From Saccharopolyspora rosea (GTDB lineage Bacteria > Actinomycetota > Actinomycetes > Mycobacteriales > Pseudonocardiaceae): a stretch of DNA of 64,000 nt. Positions 1 through 7,232 of the stretch are shown in pieces; the first letter of the stretch is position 1; every line of letters starts with the position of its first letter. The DNA is taken from contig NZ_CP102826.1 of the NCBI RefSeq assembly GCF_025643595.1, forward strand, positions 6,448,001-6,512,000, read 5' to 3'. Both the position numbers and the translations under genes were made by a program. Under the pieces are notes generated by a model. The model worked only from the letters and a program-made list of their open reading frames with translations. It was not told where the DNA came from and searched no databases.

Positions 1-480
1 ACCCGGCCCTTCGGCGGCCCACTGCTGTGGAGTCCGCACCGCCGCCGCGATGCCACCCGCGGCGACGACGCGGTCCTCCACCTCGCGCGACGGGGTGCGC
101 CCGAGCACCGATTCCACTGCGGACTCGTCGGCGTCCAGCGCGCGCAGCAGCGCTTCGCGGTGCCAGGGGTAGTTGCCGTGGGTGCGGACCCAACCGTCCG
201 CCGCTCGCCAGAAGCGCGACAGCGGTGCGAACGTCGACCCGGCGACCTCCCCGCCGACCCGCAGGTGCGCCTCGCTGCGCATCGCGGCGGCGAGGTGCCC
301 GGTGTCGAGCCGGACCCGGCGGCCGGTCGCGAGCAGCGCCGCGCCGACGCACGCGATCGCGAGGTCCTCGACCGGCAACCGGGCCGGCAGGTGCCCCGGC
401 TCGCCCACCACGTCCAGCTCGTCCGGATCCCGTTCGATCCCGATCGCCTCGCACGCCTCCGAGACCAACCGCCGCCACAT
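1..480 (-). CDS. CaiB/BaiF-type (family III) CoA-transferase, C-terminal part missing at the window edge
   Basis: ATG at 480 reads leftwards without a stop to base 1, giving the first 160 residues. The segment LDTGHLAAAMRSEAHLR followed by a short stretch ending FWRAADGWVRTHGNYPWH is typical of family III CoA-transferases, in which a recruited acyl or carboxylic acid is moved between CoA esters. The catalytic Asp lies in the missing part, so activity cannot be judged. The gene is divergent from the MFS gene at 642, and the 160 bp between them holds two small palindromes that could serve both promoters. The family call rests on the N-terminal third only. Confidence 0.72.
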   Translation of the reverse strand, partial: MWRRLVSEACEAIGIERDPDELDVVGEPGHLPARLPVEDLAIACVGAALLATGRRVRLDTGHLAAAMRSEAHLRVGGEVAGSTFAPLSRFWRAADGWVRTHGNYPWHREALLRALDADESAVESVLGRTPSREVEDRVVAAGGIAAAVRTPQQWAAEGPG

Positions 481-535
481 CACGCGCCGATTCTGCCGCG
501 GTCGGCCCCCGCTGTGGCCGCACTCGCGCGGATTG

Positions 536-623
536 AAACGTTTTGCCCGGTGAGCTGGCTCATGCCGGGTTGGGCGGACCGGGCAAACAAGTTAGCATTG
601 CAAACGAACTTGTCCGATTCGTT
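536..623. promoter_or_regulatory. Divergent promoter region with two palindromes
   Basis: The gap between the CoA-transferase and the MFS gene holds the octamer palindrome AAACGTTT (536-543) and an inverted repeat AACGAA-N9-TTCGTT (603-623), 18 bp ahead of the MFS start. Spaced arms of this kind suit TetR- or MarR-type dimeric repressors, which often control drug exporters. No such regulator is encoded in the visible neighbourhood, so the binder is unknown. Confidence 0.4.
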
Positions 624-641
624 ACGAGGGGTGGCGGGCCG

Positions 642-1874
642 ATGAGCGGCTCCGGGCACGACGTGCGGTTGTTCGACGTGTTCAAGGGACAGCCCAAGGC
701 CGTGTGGATCACCGCGTTCGCGGCCGTGATCGCGTTCATGGGAATCGGCCTGGTGGACCCGATCCTGCTGTCCATCGCCGAGGCGTTGAAGGCCGGTCCC
801 GAGCAGGTCACGTTGCTGTTCTCGTCGTACCTCGGCGTGCAGGTCGTGGCGATGCTCATCACCGGTGCGTTCAGCGCGCGGTTCGGCCCCAAGCGGACGG
901 TGGTCACCGGGTTGGTGCTGATCGTGGTGGCGACCCTGCTGTGCGCGCTGGCCGGGTCGATCGGGCAGCTGGTGGCGCTGCGCGCGGTGTGGGGACTCGG
1001 CAACGCGTTCTTCATCGCCACCGCGCTGTCGGTGATCGTCGGTGCCGCCAGCGGCGGCCAGCAGGCGGCGGTGCTGCTCTACGAGGCCGCGCTGGGCATC
1101 GGGCTGTCGACCGGACCGCTGCTCGGTGCGCTGCTGGGCAACATCTCCTGGCGCGGGCCGTTCGCCGGAACCGCCGTGCTGATGGCCATCGCGCTGATCC
1201 TGTCCGCCGGGTTCCTGCCCAAGGACGGCGACCGCGCCCAGCGGCAGAAGATCCGCCTCGCCGATCCGCTGCGGGCGCTGCGGCACGGCGGCCTGCTGCG
1301 AGTGTCGGTCGGTTCCGCCTTCTACACCGCCTCGTTCTTCATCGTGCTGGCGTGGGCGCCGTTCGTGCTGGAGTTCGGCGCGATCGCGGTCGGCCTGGTG
1401 TTCTTCGGCTGGGGTCTGTGCGTGGCCTTCGCCGGCGTGACGCTCGCGCCGAAGCTCGCCGCCCGGTTCGGCGAGATCGGCGGGACCGTGCTCGCCGTGG
1501 TGATCTACGCGGTGCTGCTGGCGCTCATGGCCGTGGGCTCCAAGCCGGTCGTGGTCGTCGCGGTGGTCCTCAGCGGACTGGCGTCCGGCCTGCTCAACAC
1601 CCTGTTCACCGGGTCGGCGATGAGCATCAGCGGTGCGCCCCGGCCAGTGGCCAGCGCCGGCTACAACTTCTGCCGCTGGCTGGGCGGCGCGGTGGCCGCG
1701 ACGCTGGTCGGCCACGTCGCCTCGTGGCTCGGCTTCAAGCAGTCGCCGTTCGCCGTCGGGGCCGTGCTCTGCCTCGTCGCCGCCCTGCTGCTGGCGCTGG
1801 AGATGCGCAGCAGCAAGAACGCGAACGAGCGCGAACTGCCCACCGAGGCCGCCCTGGTCGGCGAGGAGTTCTGA
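642..1874 (+). CDS. MFS transporter, drug-efflux (DHA1-like) type
   Basis: 410 residues, almost wholly hydrophobic, with about 12 predicted membrane segments. The loop after the second segment reads GAFSARFGPKRTVVTG, the MFS motif A (G-x-x-x-D/R-x-G-R/K). It probably exports small hydrophobic compounds by proton antiport across the cytoplasmic membrane. ATG at 642 is preferred over an in-frame start at 543 because membrane segment one then begins about 30 residues in, the usual spacing, and the inverted repeat at 603-623 would then lie in the promoter. A strong hairpin follows the stop. The substrate cannot be read from the sequence. Its position beside an Erm-type methyltransferase makes an antibiotic plausible, but this is inference. 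Confidence 0.8.
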   Translation: MSGSGHDVRLFDVFKGQPKAVWITAFAAVIAFMGIGLVDPILLSIAEALKAGPEQVTLLFSSYLGVQVVAMLITGAFSARFGPKRTVVTGLVLIVVATLLCALAGSIGQLVALRAVWGLGNAFFIATALSVIVGAASGGQQAAVLLYEAALGIGLSTGPLLGALLGNISWRGPFAGTAVLMAIALILSAGFLPKDGDRAQRQKIRLADPLRALRHGGLLRVSVGSAFYTASFFIVLAWAPFVLEFGAIAVGLVFFGWGLCVAFAGVTLAPKLAARFGEIGGTVLAVVIYAVLLALMAVGSKPVVVVAVVLSGLASGLLNTLFTGSAMSISGAPRPVASAGYNFCRWLGGAVAATLVGHVASWLGFKQSPFAVGAVLCLVAALLLALEMRSSKNANERELPTEAALVGEEF

Positions 1875-1888
1875 GCGCTCCCGGCGAC

Positions 1889-1923
1889 GCGGCGGGCCCC
1901 TCCGGCTCGGAGGTGCCCGCCGC
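1889..1923. terminator. Bidirectional hairpin between converging MFS and erm genes
   Basis: Perfect 9-bp arms GCGGCGGGC (1889-1897) and GCCCGCCGC (1915-1923), with a further CTCCG/CGGAG stem inside the loop. There is no T-run, as is common for actinobacterial terminators. It lies between two convergent stop codons. Confidence 0.65.
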
Positions 1924-1927
1924 TTCG

Positions 1928-2674
1928 TCAGAGCGATCCGACGTACAACCGTGCCCAGTCCTCCGGGCGCAGGTCGCGCGGCAGTGCGCCGCGGGGCACG
2001 TCCCGCGGACGCCTGCCGGTCAGATTGCCGACGATCTCGGCGATCCCGCGCCCGCGTCCGGTGAACACCGCGGCGACGAACCGCTGGTAGCGGTCCACCT
2101 CCCGGTGCGGCAGCAGCGGACGCGGCCGTCGGCGGATGTGCAGCAGCCCGCCGTCCACCGCCGGGACCGGGCGGAACGACTCGGCGGAAACCCTGCCGTG
2201 CAGCCGGAAGTCGAACCACGGCGCCCACTGGGCGCCGAGCATCGTGCCGCCCTGCGCCCGCTTGCGCGCCACCTCCCACTGGAGCAGCAGCGCCGCCTCC
2301 GACCAACCGGAGGTGGCGAGCAGCCGCCTGGTCATCGTCGCGGTGATGGCGAAGGGCAGGTTCCCGGCGATGACGTGCCGGGCGGCCGGGAAGCGGAACC
2401 GGCGCATGTCGCACCGGACCACGTGCACGTCGGGGAAGGTGCGCCGGAGCCGTTCCGCCCAGTGCGGATCCAGCTCGACGGCGGTCACCGGGCGTCCGGT
2501 CGCGACGAGGTGCCGGGTGAGCGCGCCGGTTCCGGCGCCCAGTTCGACGACGGGCGCGTCCTCCGCCGGGTCGAGCACGGCGGCCACGCGCTGGGCGATG
2601 TCGTTGCGGACGAGGAAGTTCTGGCCGAGTTCGCGGCGCGCGCGATCGCGCGCCGTCGTACGGCGTTGCGGCAT
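1928..2674 (-). CDS. erm: Erm-type 23S rRNA (adenine-N6) methyltransferase
   Basis: 248 residues of the KsgA/Erm fold. The N-terminus RRELGQNFL is the family signature. ELGAGTGALT (about residues 44-53) is the SAM-binding motif I, and AGNLPFAIT (about 103-111) carries the N-L-P-F target-adenine motif. Erm enzymes methylate A2058 of 23S rRNA and give macrolide, lincosamide and streptogramin B resistance; close relatives of this type are intrinsic in actinomycetes. KsgA is less likely because the protein has the Erm-like short C-terminal domain and NLPF rather than KsgA's NLPY. ATG at 2674 is chosen for its Shine-Dalgarno GGGAG 6 nt upstream. That site adjoins a 9-base segment complementary to the end of an upstream leader ORF, so expression is probably inducible. 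It is flanked by a drug-type MFS gene. Confidence 0.86.
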   Translation of the reverse strand: MPQRRTTARDRARRELGQNFLVRNDIAQRVAAVLDPAEDAPVVELGAGTGALTRHLVATGRPVTAVELDPHWAERLRRTFPDVHVVRCDMRRFRFPAARHVIAGNLPFAITATMTRRLLATSGWSEAALLLQWEVARKRAQGGTMLGAQWAPWFDFRLHGRVSAESFRPVPAVDGGLLHIRRRPRPLLPHREVDRYQRFVAAVFTGRGRGIAEIVGNLTGRRPRDVPRGALPRDLRPEDWARLYVGSL

Positions 2675-2683
2675 TGGGTGCTC

Positions 2684-2810
2684 CCGCGTAGGTGGGCCGA
2701 TCGGAACCGGACCCGCGGCAGCGGCGCGCCATCGGTAGCGGACGCCACTCGACTCGCGCCGCGGAACGGGATCCGGGCGCGGACGGCAGCGCGAAGCGCT
2801 GCCTACGCGG
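2684..2810 (-). promoter_or_regulatory. Candidate translational attenuator of erm
   Basis: In the transcript, CCGCGUAGG (2810-2802), covering the leader stop codon, is perfectly complementary to CCUACGCGG (2692-2684), which overlaps the erm Shine-Dalgarno. A second, mutually exclusive hairpin GGCAGCGC-UUC-GCGCUGCC uses bases 2785-2803, and an 8-bp stem (2721-2728 with 2755-2762) lies in the spacer. A ribosome stalled in the leader would cover the first arm and free the Shine-Dalgarno. The pairings are seen directly; the induction mechanism is inferred from other erm genes. Confidence 0.62.
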
Positions 2811-2850
2811 AACGGGGCCGCACGAACACGGCGAAATGAGCACCCGACAT
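2803..2850 (-). CDS. ermL: Leader peptide of erm (15 aa)
   Basis: A short frame from ATG at 2850 to TAG at 2803 encodes MSGAHFAVFVRPRSA. It starts 8 nt downstream of a TAGCGT -10-like hexamer, so translation may begin at or next to the transcript 5' end. The hydrophobic FAVFV core resembles the stalling segments of known Erm leaders (IFVI in ErmCL, IAVV in ErmAL), where a macrolide-bound ribosome arrests. The last codons form one arm of the structure that would occlude the erm ribosome-binding site 110 nt downstream. No homologue of this exact peptide is recalled, so the call rests on position, length and RNA pairing. Confidence 0.55.
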   Translation of the reverse strand: MSGAHFAVFVRPRSA

Positions 2851-2858
2851 GGCAACGA

Positions 2859-2895
2859 ACGCTAGCGACCCGGCCAGTCGCGCGAAAGCGATTTT
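2859..2895 (-). promoter_or_regulatory. Promoter of the erm leader, possibly WhiB7-type
   Basis: On the minus strand TTTCGC (2887-2882), 17 bp, then TAGCGT (2864-2859). An A/T block AAAAT (2895-2891) lies 3 bp upstream of the -35 in otherwise GC-rich DNA. WhiB7-activated resistance genes of actinobacteria carry such an A/T patch beside the -35. The -35 itself is a poor match, so the WhiB7 link is only suggestive. Confidence 0.35.
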
Positions 2896-2919
2896 CCGGG
2901 CGTCCGAATTTTGCTGTTG

Positions 2920-2941
2920 GTTCACTTTCGTGTCGCCTGAT
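2920..2941 (+). promoter_or_regulatory. PHO-box-like direct repeat upstream of the PhoX-like gene
   Basis: Two adjacent 11-mers, GTTCACTTTCG and TGTCGCCTGAT, resemble the GTTCACC-N4 units bound by PhoP in Streptomyces. The first matches the conserved heptamer at six of seven places, the second at about five. A TAGCGT hexamer follows at 2947 as a possible -10. Phosphate control would suit the downstream phosphatase. Confidence 0.35.
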
Positions 2942-2981
2942 CGGATTAGCGTGCCGGTGTTCCCGAGCACTGGAGGTCCGC

Positions 2982-5021
2982 TTGTCCCCCCGACGCGTCC
3001 CGCTTCCGCTCGTGCCGCACCACACCGCGAGCCGGTCCGCCACGACCTGCCGGTACCGGTGCGGAAACGCCTGCGCCCACGAAGCGCCGAACACCTCCGA
3101 CAACGAGTACTTCGGCGACGTCGTCCGCCGGGCGATGAGCCGGCGCGGCGTGCTCCGCGCCGGCGGCGTGCTCGCCCTGTCCGTCGGCGGCGCGGCGGCG
3201 CTGAGCGGTCCGGCCGCTGCCGGTCCGGGAGCCGCGCCGGCAGCGCGCGGACGGGCGGTGCCGGGCACCGACTTCGCCCCGGTGGCGCCGAACACCCGGG
3301 ACGGCGTGGTCGTTCCCGAGGGCTACGACCAGGCCGTGGTGATCCGCTGGGGCGACCCCGTCGTGGCCGGTGCCCCGCCGTTCGACTTCCACCACCAGAC
3401 CGCCGCGGCGCAGCAGGCGCAGTTCGGCTACAACAACGACTTCGCCGGGCTCCTCCCGCTGGACCCGAGCGGCACCGAGAACCTCCTGGTGGTCAACCAC
3501 GAGTACACCACCGAGACGCACATGTTCCCGGACTACGACGAGAACAACCCCACCGAGGAGCAGGTGCGCACCGCGTGGGCCGCGCACGGCATGTCCGTGG
3601 TGTTCGTGCGGCGCGGGCCGCGGGGCCTCACCCCCGAACCCAGCAGGTACAACCGGCGGATCACGCTCGACACCGAGTTCGAGGTGCGCGGGCCCGCCGC
3701 GGGCAGCCGGTACCTGCGGACCTCCACCGATCCCACCGGCACCCGGGTGCGCGGCACGCAGAACAACTGCTCCGGCGGCGTCACCCCGTGGGGCACCGTG
3801 CTGTCCGGCGAGGAGAACTTCCACCAGACCTTCGCGCACGCCGACAAGGTCACCGACCCGGTCGCCAAGCAGCGCCTCGACCGCTACGGCGTCAAGGGCG
3901 GCGAGAGCGAGCGCAAGTGGGAGCGCTTCGACCGGCGCTGGGACGTCACCGCCGAACCCAACGAGCCCAACCGGTTCGGCTGGATCGTCGAGATCGACCC
4001 GCACGACCCGTCCGCCCGGCCCGTCAAGCACACCGCGCTCGGGCGCTTCAAGCACGAGAGCGCGACCGTCAAGGTCGCCGAGGACGGGCGCGTGGTCGTC
4101 TACATGGGCGACGACGAGCGCTTCGACTACATCTACAAGTTCGTCTCCCGCGGCCGGATCAAGCCCGGCGCCGGTGCGCACACCCGGCGGCACAACTCGG
4201 CCCTGCTCGACGACGGCACCCTCTACGTCGCGAAGTTCACCGGCAACAGCCCCGCCGCGGAGATCGACGGCAGCGGCCGGCTGCCCGCCGACGGCGCCTT
4301 CGACGGCACCGGCGAGTGGCTGCCGCTGGCCGACGGCACGACGTCGTTCGTGCCGGGCTTCACCGCCGAGGAGGTCTACGTGTTCACCCGGCTGGCCGCC
4401 GACCGGGCGGGCGCGACCAAGATGGACCGGCCGGAGGACATCGAACCGAACCCGGTCAACGGCCGGATCTACTGCGCGCTGACCAACAACTCCAACCGGG
4501 GCTCCACCGGCAACGCCGGTCCCGACGAGGTCAACCCGCGCTCGGGCAACAAGCACGGCCACGTGCTGGAGGTGGACGACGACACCACCGGAACCCGGTT
4601 CACCTGGAACCTGCTGCTGGTGTGCGGCGACCCGAACGACCCGGGCACCTACTTCGGCGGGTTCGACAAGTCGCAGGTCAGCCCGATCTCCTGCCCGGAC
4701 AACGTGGCCTTCGACCGGCACGGCAACCTGTGGATCGCCACCGACGGCAACGCCCTCGGGTCCAACGACGGCCTGTTCGCCGTCCCGGTCGACGGTCCGG
4801 AACGCGGCCGGGCCAAGCAGTTCCTCACCGTTCCGGTCGGCGCCGAGACCTGCGGCCCGGTGATCACCGACACCCTCGTCACGGTGTGCGTGCAGCACCC
4901 CGGCGAGAACGCGCCGGACGCCCAGCACCCCACCTCGCACTGGCCGGACGGCGGGAACTCCCAGCCGCGCCCGTCGGTCGTGGCGGTCTGGCGCCGCGGC
5001 GGCGGCGAGATCGGCCGCTGA
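2982..5021 (+). CDS. PhoX-family (DUF839) secreted phosphatase, Tat substrate
   Basis: 679 residues. An SRRGVLRAGG twin-arginine motif around residues 52-61, followed by a hydrophobic stretch and AAAGPGAAPA, marks a Tat signal with an unusually long n-region. The mature part keeps the PhoX-type blocks NHEYTTETHMF, GGVTPWGTVLSGEEN, GRFKHESATV and PEDIEPNPVNGRIY, which carry the acidic and Arg residues that bind iron and calcium in PhoX. The likely role is release of phosphate from organic phosphoesters outside the cell. The TTG start at 2982 is chosen because GGAGG lies 5 nt ahead. A later start near the twin-arginine motif is possible. A PHO-like box lies upstream and a bidirectional hairpin follows. 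Confidence 0.85.
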   Translation: MSPRRVPLPLVPHHTASRSATTCRYRCGNACAHEAPNTSDNEYFGDVVRRAMSRRGVLRAGGVLALSVGGAAALSGPAAAGPGAAPAARGRAVPGTDFAPVAPNTRDGVVVPEGYDQAVVIRWGDPVVAGAPPFDFHHQTAAAQQAQFGYNNDFAGLLPLDPSGTENLLVVNHEYTTETHMFPDYDENNPTEEQVRTAWAAHGMSVVFVRRGPRGLTPEPSRYNRRITLDTEFEVRGPAAGSRYLRTSTDPTGTRVRGTQNNCSGGVTPWGTVLSGEENFHQTFAHADKVTDPVAKQRLDRYGVKGGESERKWERFDRRWDVTAEPNEPNRFGWIVEIDPHDPSARPVKHTALGRFKHESATVKVAEDGRVVVYMGDDERFDYIYKFVSRGRIKPGAGAHTRRHNSALLDDGTLYVAKFTGNSPAAEIDGSGRLPADGAFDGTGEWLPLADGTTSFVPGFTAEEVYVFTRLAADRAGATKMDRPEDIEPNPVNGRIYCALTNNSNRGSTGNAGPDEVNPRSGNKHGHVLEVDDDTTGTRFTWNLLLVCGDPNDPGTYFGGFDKSQVSPISCPDNVAFDRHGNLWIATDGNALGSNDGLFAVPVDGPERGRAKQFLTVPVGAETCGPVITDTLVTVCVQHPGENAPDAQHPTSHWPDGGNSQPRPSVVAVWRRGGGEIGR

Positions 5022-5033
5022 GCCATCCCGCGA

Positions 5034-5064
5034 GCGAGGGGCCCGGCGGTGCCGGGTCCCTCGC
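5034..5064. terminator. Bidirectional hairpin terminator
   Basis: 14-base arms (5034-5047 and 5051-5064) with one G-T wobble and a 3-nt loop, between the converging PhoX and MBL genes. No T-run follows. Confidence 0.7.
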
Positions 5065-5067
5065 GTC

Positions 5068-5811
5068 TCAGCCGAGGTCGATCGTCAGCCCCGGGGTCGC
5101 GACGTCGAGATCGCCGTCGAACTCCTCGCGGGCCGCCCGCAGGGCATCGGCCGGATCGGTGCCCGGCCACAGGTGCGTCAGCACCAGGTGCCGGACACCG
5201 GCCCGGGACGCGGACTCGGCGGCCTGGCGGGCGGTGGACAGCAACGGCGCGTCCTCCGGCGGCAACACGTGTTCGGGGAACGTCGCTTCGGCCAGCAGGA
5301 CGTCCGCGTCGGCGGCCAGTGCCGCGATGTCGGGGCTCGGACCGGTGTCGCCGGTGTAGCCGAGGACCCGGCCGCCCGCCGTGAGCCGGAACCCGGCGTC
5401 GGGCACGAAGTGCGGCAGCGCCCAGGTGTCCGCGGTGAACGGTCCGATGTGGAACGAGGAGCCGGGGCGGAACTCCCGCAGCAGGTAGGAGTCGGCCAGC
5501 ATCCGGCCGTCCAGCGCGAGCACGGCGTCCAGCGCGCCCGGCGGTGCGTGCACGGGCAGCGGCGCGGGCGGTTCGGCGCCGAGCGCCCGCGCCCGCAGCA
5601 GCGGGTTCAGGTCGGCGCAGTGGTCCGGGTGACCGTGGCTGACCAGCACCGCGTCGACCCGCTCGGCCGGAACCCGCGCCAGCAGCCGGGGCAGCACGGC
5701 GTAACCCGGGTCCAGCAGGACGCGGAACCCGGCGTGCTCCAGGAGGTAGCCGCTGCACGCCTGGTCGGGTGTCGGCCAGGCACCGCAGCCGCCCAGGACT
5801 TCCAACCGCAC
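5068..5811 (-). CDS. Metallo-beta-lactamase-fold hydrolase (RNase Z/AtsA-like)
   Basis: 247 residues. SHGHPDHCADL carries the HxHxDH zinc motif, GYTGDTGPS and LLAEATF supply further metal ligands, and LTHLWPG near the C-terminus holds the last His. The layout matches cyclic-phosphodiesterase or arylsulfatase-like MBL proteins more than true RNase Z. GTG at 5811 is used: it lies 4 nt after the stop of the upstream MFS gene, so the two are probably translationally coupled. A longer frame reaching 5943 overlaps the MFS gene and is rejected. The substrate is unknown. Co-transcription with an organic-anion carrier suggests it acts on the imported compound. Confidence 0.78.
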   Translation of the reverse strand: MRLEVLGGCGAWPTPDQACSGYLLEHAGFRVLLDPGYAVLPRLLARVPAERVDAVLVSHGHPDHCADLNPLLRARALGAEPPAPLPVHAPPGALDAVLALDGRMLADSYLLREFRPGSSFHIGPFTADTWALPHFVPDAGFRLTAGGRVLGYTGDTGPSPDIAALAADADVLLAEATFPEHVLPPEDAPLLSTARQAAESASRAGVRHLVLTHLWPGTDPADALRAAREEFDGDLDVATPGLTIDLG

Positions 5812-5815
5812 CGGC

Positions 5816-7141
5816 TCAGCCCTCCGCCCGGTCCGGGTCCGGTGCCGCGCGCAGCGCGACCACCACGAACGCCGCGGCGACCATGACCACGCCGACGACC
5901 CACAGACCCGCGCGTTGCGAGCCGGTGAGATCGCGCAGCGCACCGGTGACGTACGGGGCGGCGAAACCGCTGATGTTGCCCAGCGAGTTGATCAGCGCGA
6001 TGCCGCCGGCCGCCGCGGCGCCGCTGAGGAAGTTGCTGGGCAGCGCCCAGAAGGTGGGCAGCGCCGAGCACACGCCCACCGCGCACACCGACACCGCGAC
6101 CATGGCGCTGAACGGATCGCCCAGGTAGAGCGCGACCGGGATGGCCACCCCACCGAGCAGCATCGGCAGGGCGACGTGCCACACCCGCTCCCGGGTCCGA
6201 TCGCCGTGCGACGCCCAGAGCACCATCGCCGCGGCGCCCACCACGTAGGGGATCGCGGTCACCAACCCCGACTCCACAGTGGACAGATGGGTGCCGTACT
6301 GCTGCTCGAAGCCGGACACGATGGTCGGCAGGAAGAAGCCCAGCGCGTACAGGCCGTAGGCGATGCCGAAGTACACGAACGCCAGCGCCAGGATCCGCGG
6401 GTGCGTCAGCGCCCGGCGCAGCGGCCAGTGGTGCGCCGCCTCGGTCTCCCGCTGCTCCGCCGCCAACCGGGCGGCCAGCCAGTCCCGCTCCGCGGGCGCC
6501 AGCCACCGCGCCTGCGACGGCCGGTCGGTGAGGTAGAACCAGGTCGCGACCGCCAGCAGCATCGCGGGCACGCCCTCCACGACGAACATGAAGCGCCAGC
6601 CGGACAGGCCGAACACGCCGTGCCCGGAGCTGATCAGCACGCTGGACACGGTCGCGCCGATGGCGCTGGACACCGGCACGGCCGCCATGAACAGCGCGAC
6701 CGCCTTCGCCCGCTGCTCGGCCGGGAACCAGTACGTCAGGTACAGGATGATGCCCGGGAAGAACCCGGCTTCGGCGACGCCGAGCACGAACCGCAGCACG
6801 ACCAGCGCGATCCCGTTCGGCACGAACGCCAGGACCGTCGCCACCACGCCCCACGTGATCATGATGCGCGCCAGCCACCGGCGGGCGCCGAACCGGTGCA
6901 GCGCCAGGTTGCTCGGCACCTCCAGCACCAGGTAGCCGAGGAAGAAGATCCCCGAGGCCAGACCGAACACGGTCGCGCTGAGCCCCAGCTCGCGGTTCAT
7001 CCCGTTCGGCCCGGCGAACCCGATGTTCACGCGGTCCAGGTAGTTGACGAAGTAGAGCAGGCACAGGAAGGGCATCAACCGGAACGCGACCTTGCGCGGC
7101 ACGCGTCTGCGCAGTTCCGGATCGGCGGCTTCGACGGTCAC
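5816..7141 (-). CDS. MFS anion:cation symporter (ACS family)
   Basis: 441 residues and 12 membrane segments. The first helix ends in LYFVNYLDRVNIGFA, the diagnostic signature of the ACS family, whose members import organic acids such as phthalate, tartrate or galactonate with protons. It starts with GTG at 7141. The gene is first in a two-gene operon with the MBL hydrolase and is divergent from the SDR gene, so the three may form one small catabolic unit. An AAACCCGGTTT palindrome lies 11 bp upstream. The substrate is not predictable. Confidence 0.85.
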   Translation of the reverse strand: MTVEAADPELRRRVPRKVAFRLMPFLCLLYFVNYLDRVNIGFAGPNGMNRELGLSATVFGLASGIFFLGYLVLEVPSNLALHRFGARRWLARIMITWGVVATVLAFVPNGIALVVLRFVLGVAEAGFFPGIILYLTYWFPAEQRAKAVALFMAAVPVSSAIGATVSSVLISSGHGVFGLSGWRFMFVVEGVPAMLLAVATWFYLTDRPSQARWLAPAERDWLAARLAAEQRETEAAHHWPLRRALTHPRILALAFVYFGIAYGLYALGFFLPTIVSGFEQQYGTHLSTVESGLVTAIPYVVGAAAMVLWASHGDRTRERVWHVALPMLLGGVAIPVALYLGDPFSAMVAVSVCAVGVCSALPTFWALPSNFLSGAAAAGGIALINSLGNISGFAAPYVTGALRDLTGSQRAGLWVVGVVMVAAAFVVVALRAAPDPDRAEG

Positions 7142-7152
7142 CCGGATGACCT

Positions 7153-7176
7153 AAACCCGGTTTGTCCGACCGGTCA
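7153..7176. promoter_or_regulatory. Operator-like palindrome between ACS transporter and SDR
   Basis: AAACCCGGTTT (7153-7163) is a perfect odd palindrome, and the adjoining TTGTCCGACC fits the loose GntR/FadR half-site pattern TnGTnnnAC. It lies in the 90-bp divergent gap and could control both directions. No GntR gene is visible nearby. Confidence 0.35.
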
Positions 7177-7219
7177 AGATCCGCCCGAACCCGTTCCCGG
7201 TCGGCGAGACGCCCGCAGC

Positions 7220-7225
7220 TACCGT
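7220..7225 (+). promoter_or_regulatory. -10 hexamer of a probable leaderless SDR transcript
   Basis: TACCGT (TAnnnT) ends 7 nt before ATG at 7233, which leaves no room for a Shine-Dalgarno. Transcription would start at or within a base of the start codon. Confidence 0.4.
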
Positions 7226-7232
7226 GGCAACC

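Noticed and set aside
480-2855. A 791-codon frame antisense to the MFS and erm genes, and similarly long frames at 21219-24068, 27016-29679, 38431-42531 and 46251-48530.
   Set aside because: High G+C removes stop codons from the other frames of real genes. These products are low-complexity Arg/Gly/Ala/Pro sequences with no recognisable domain, no good start signal, and they overlap well-supported genes.
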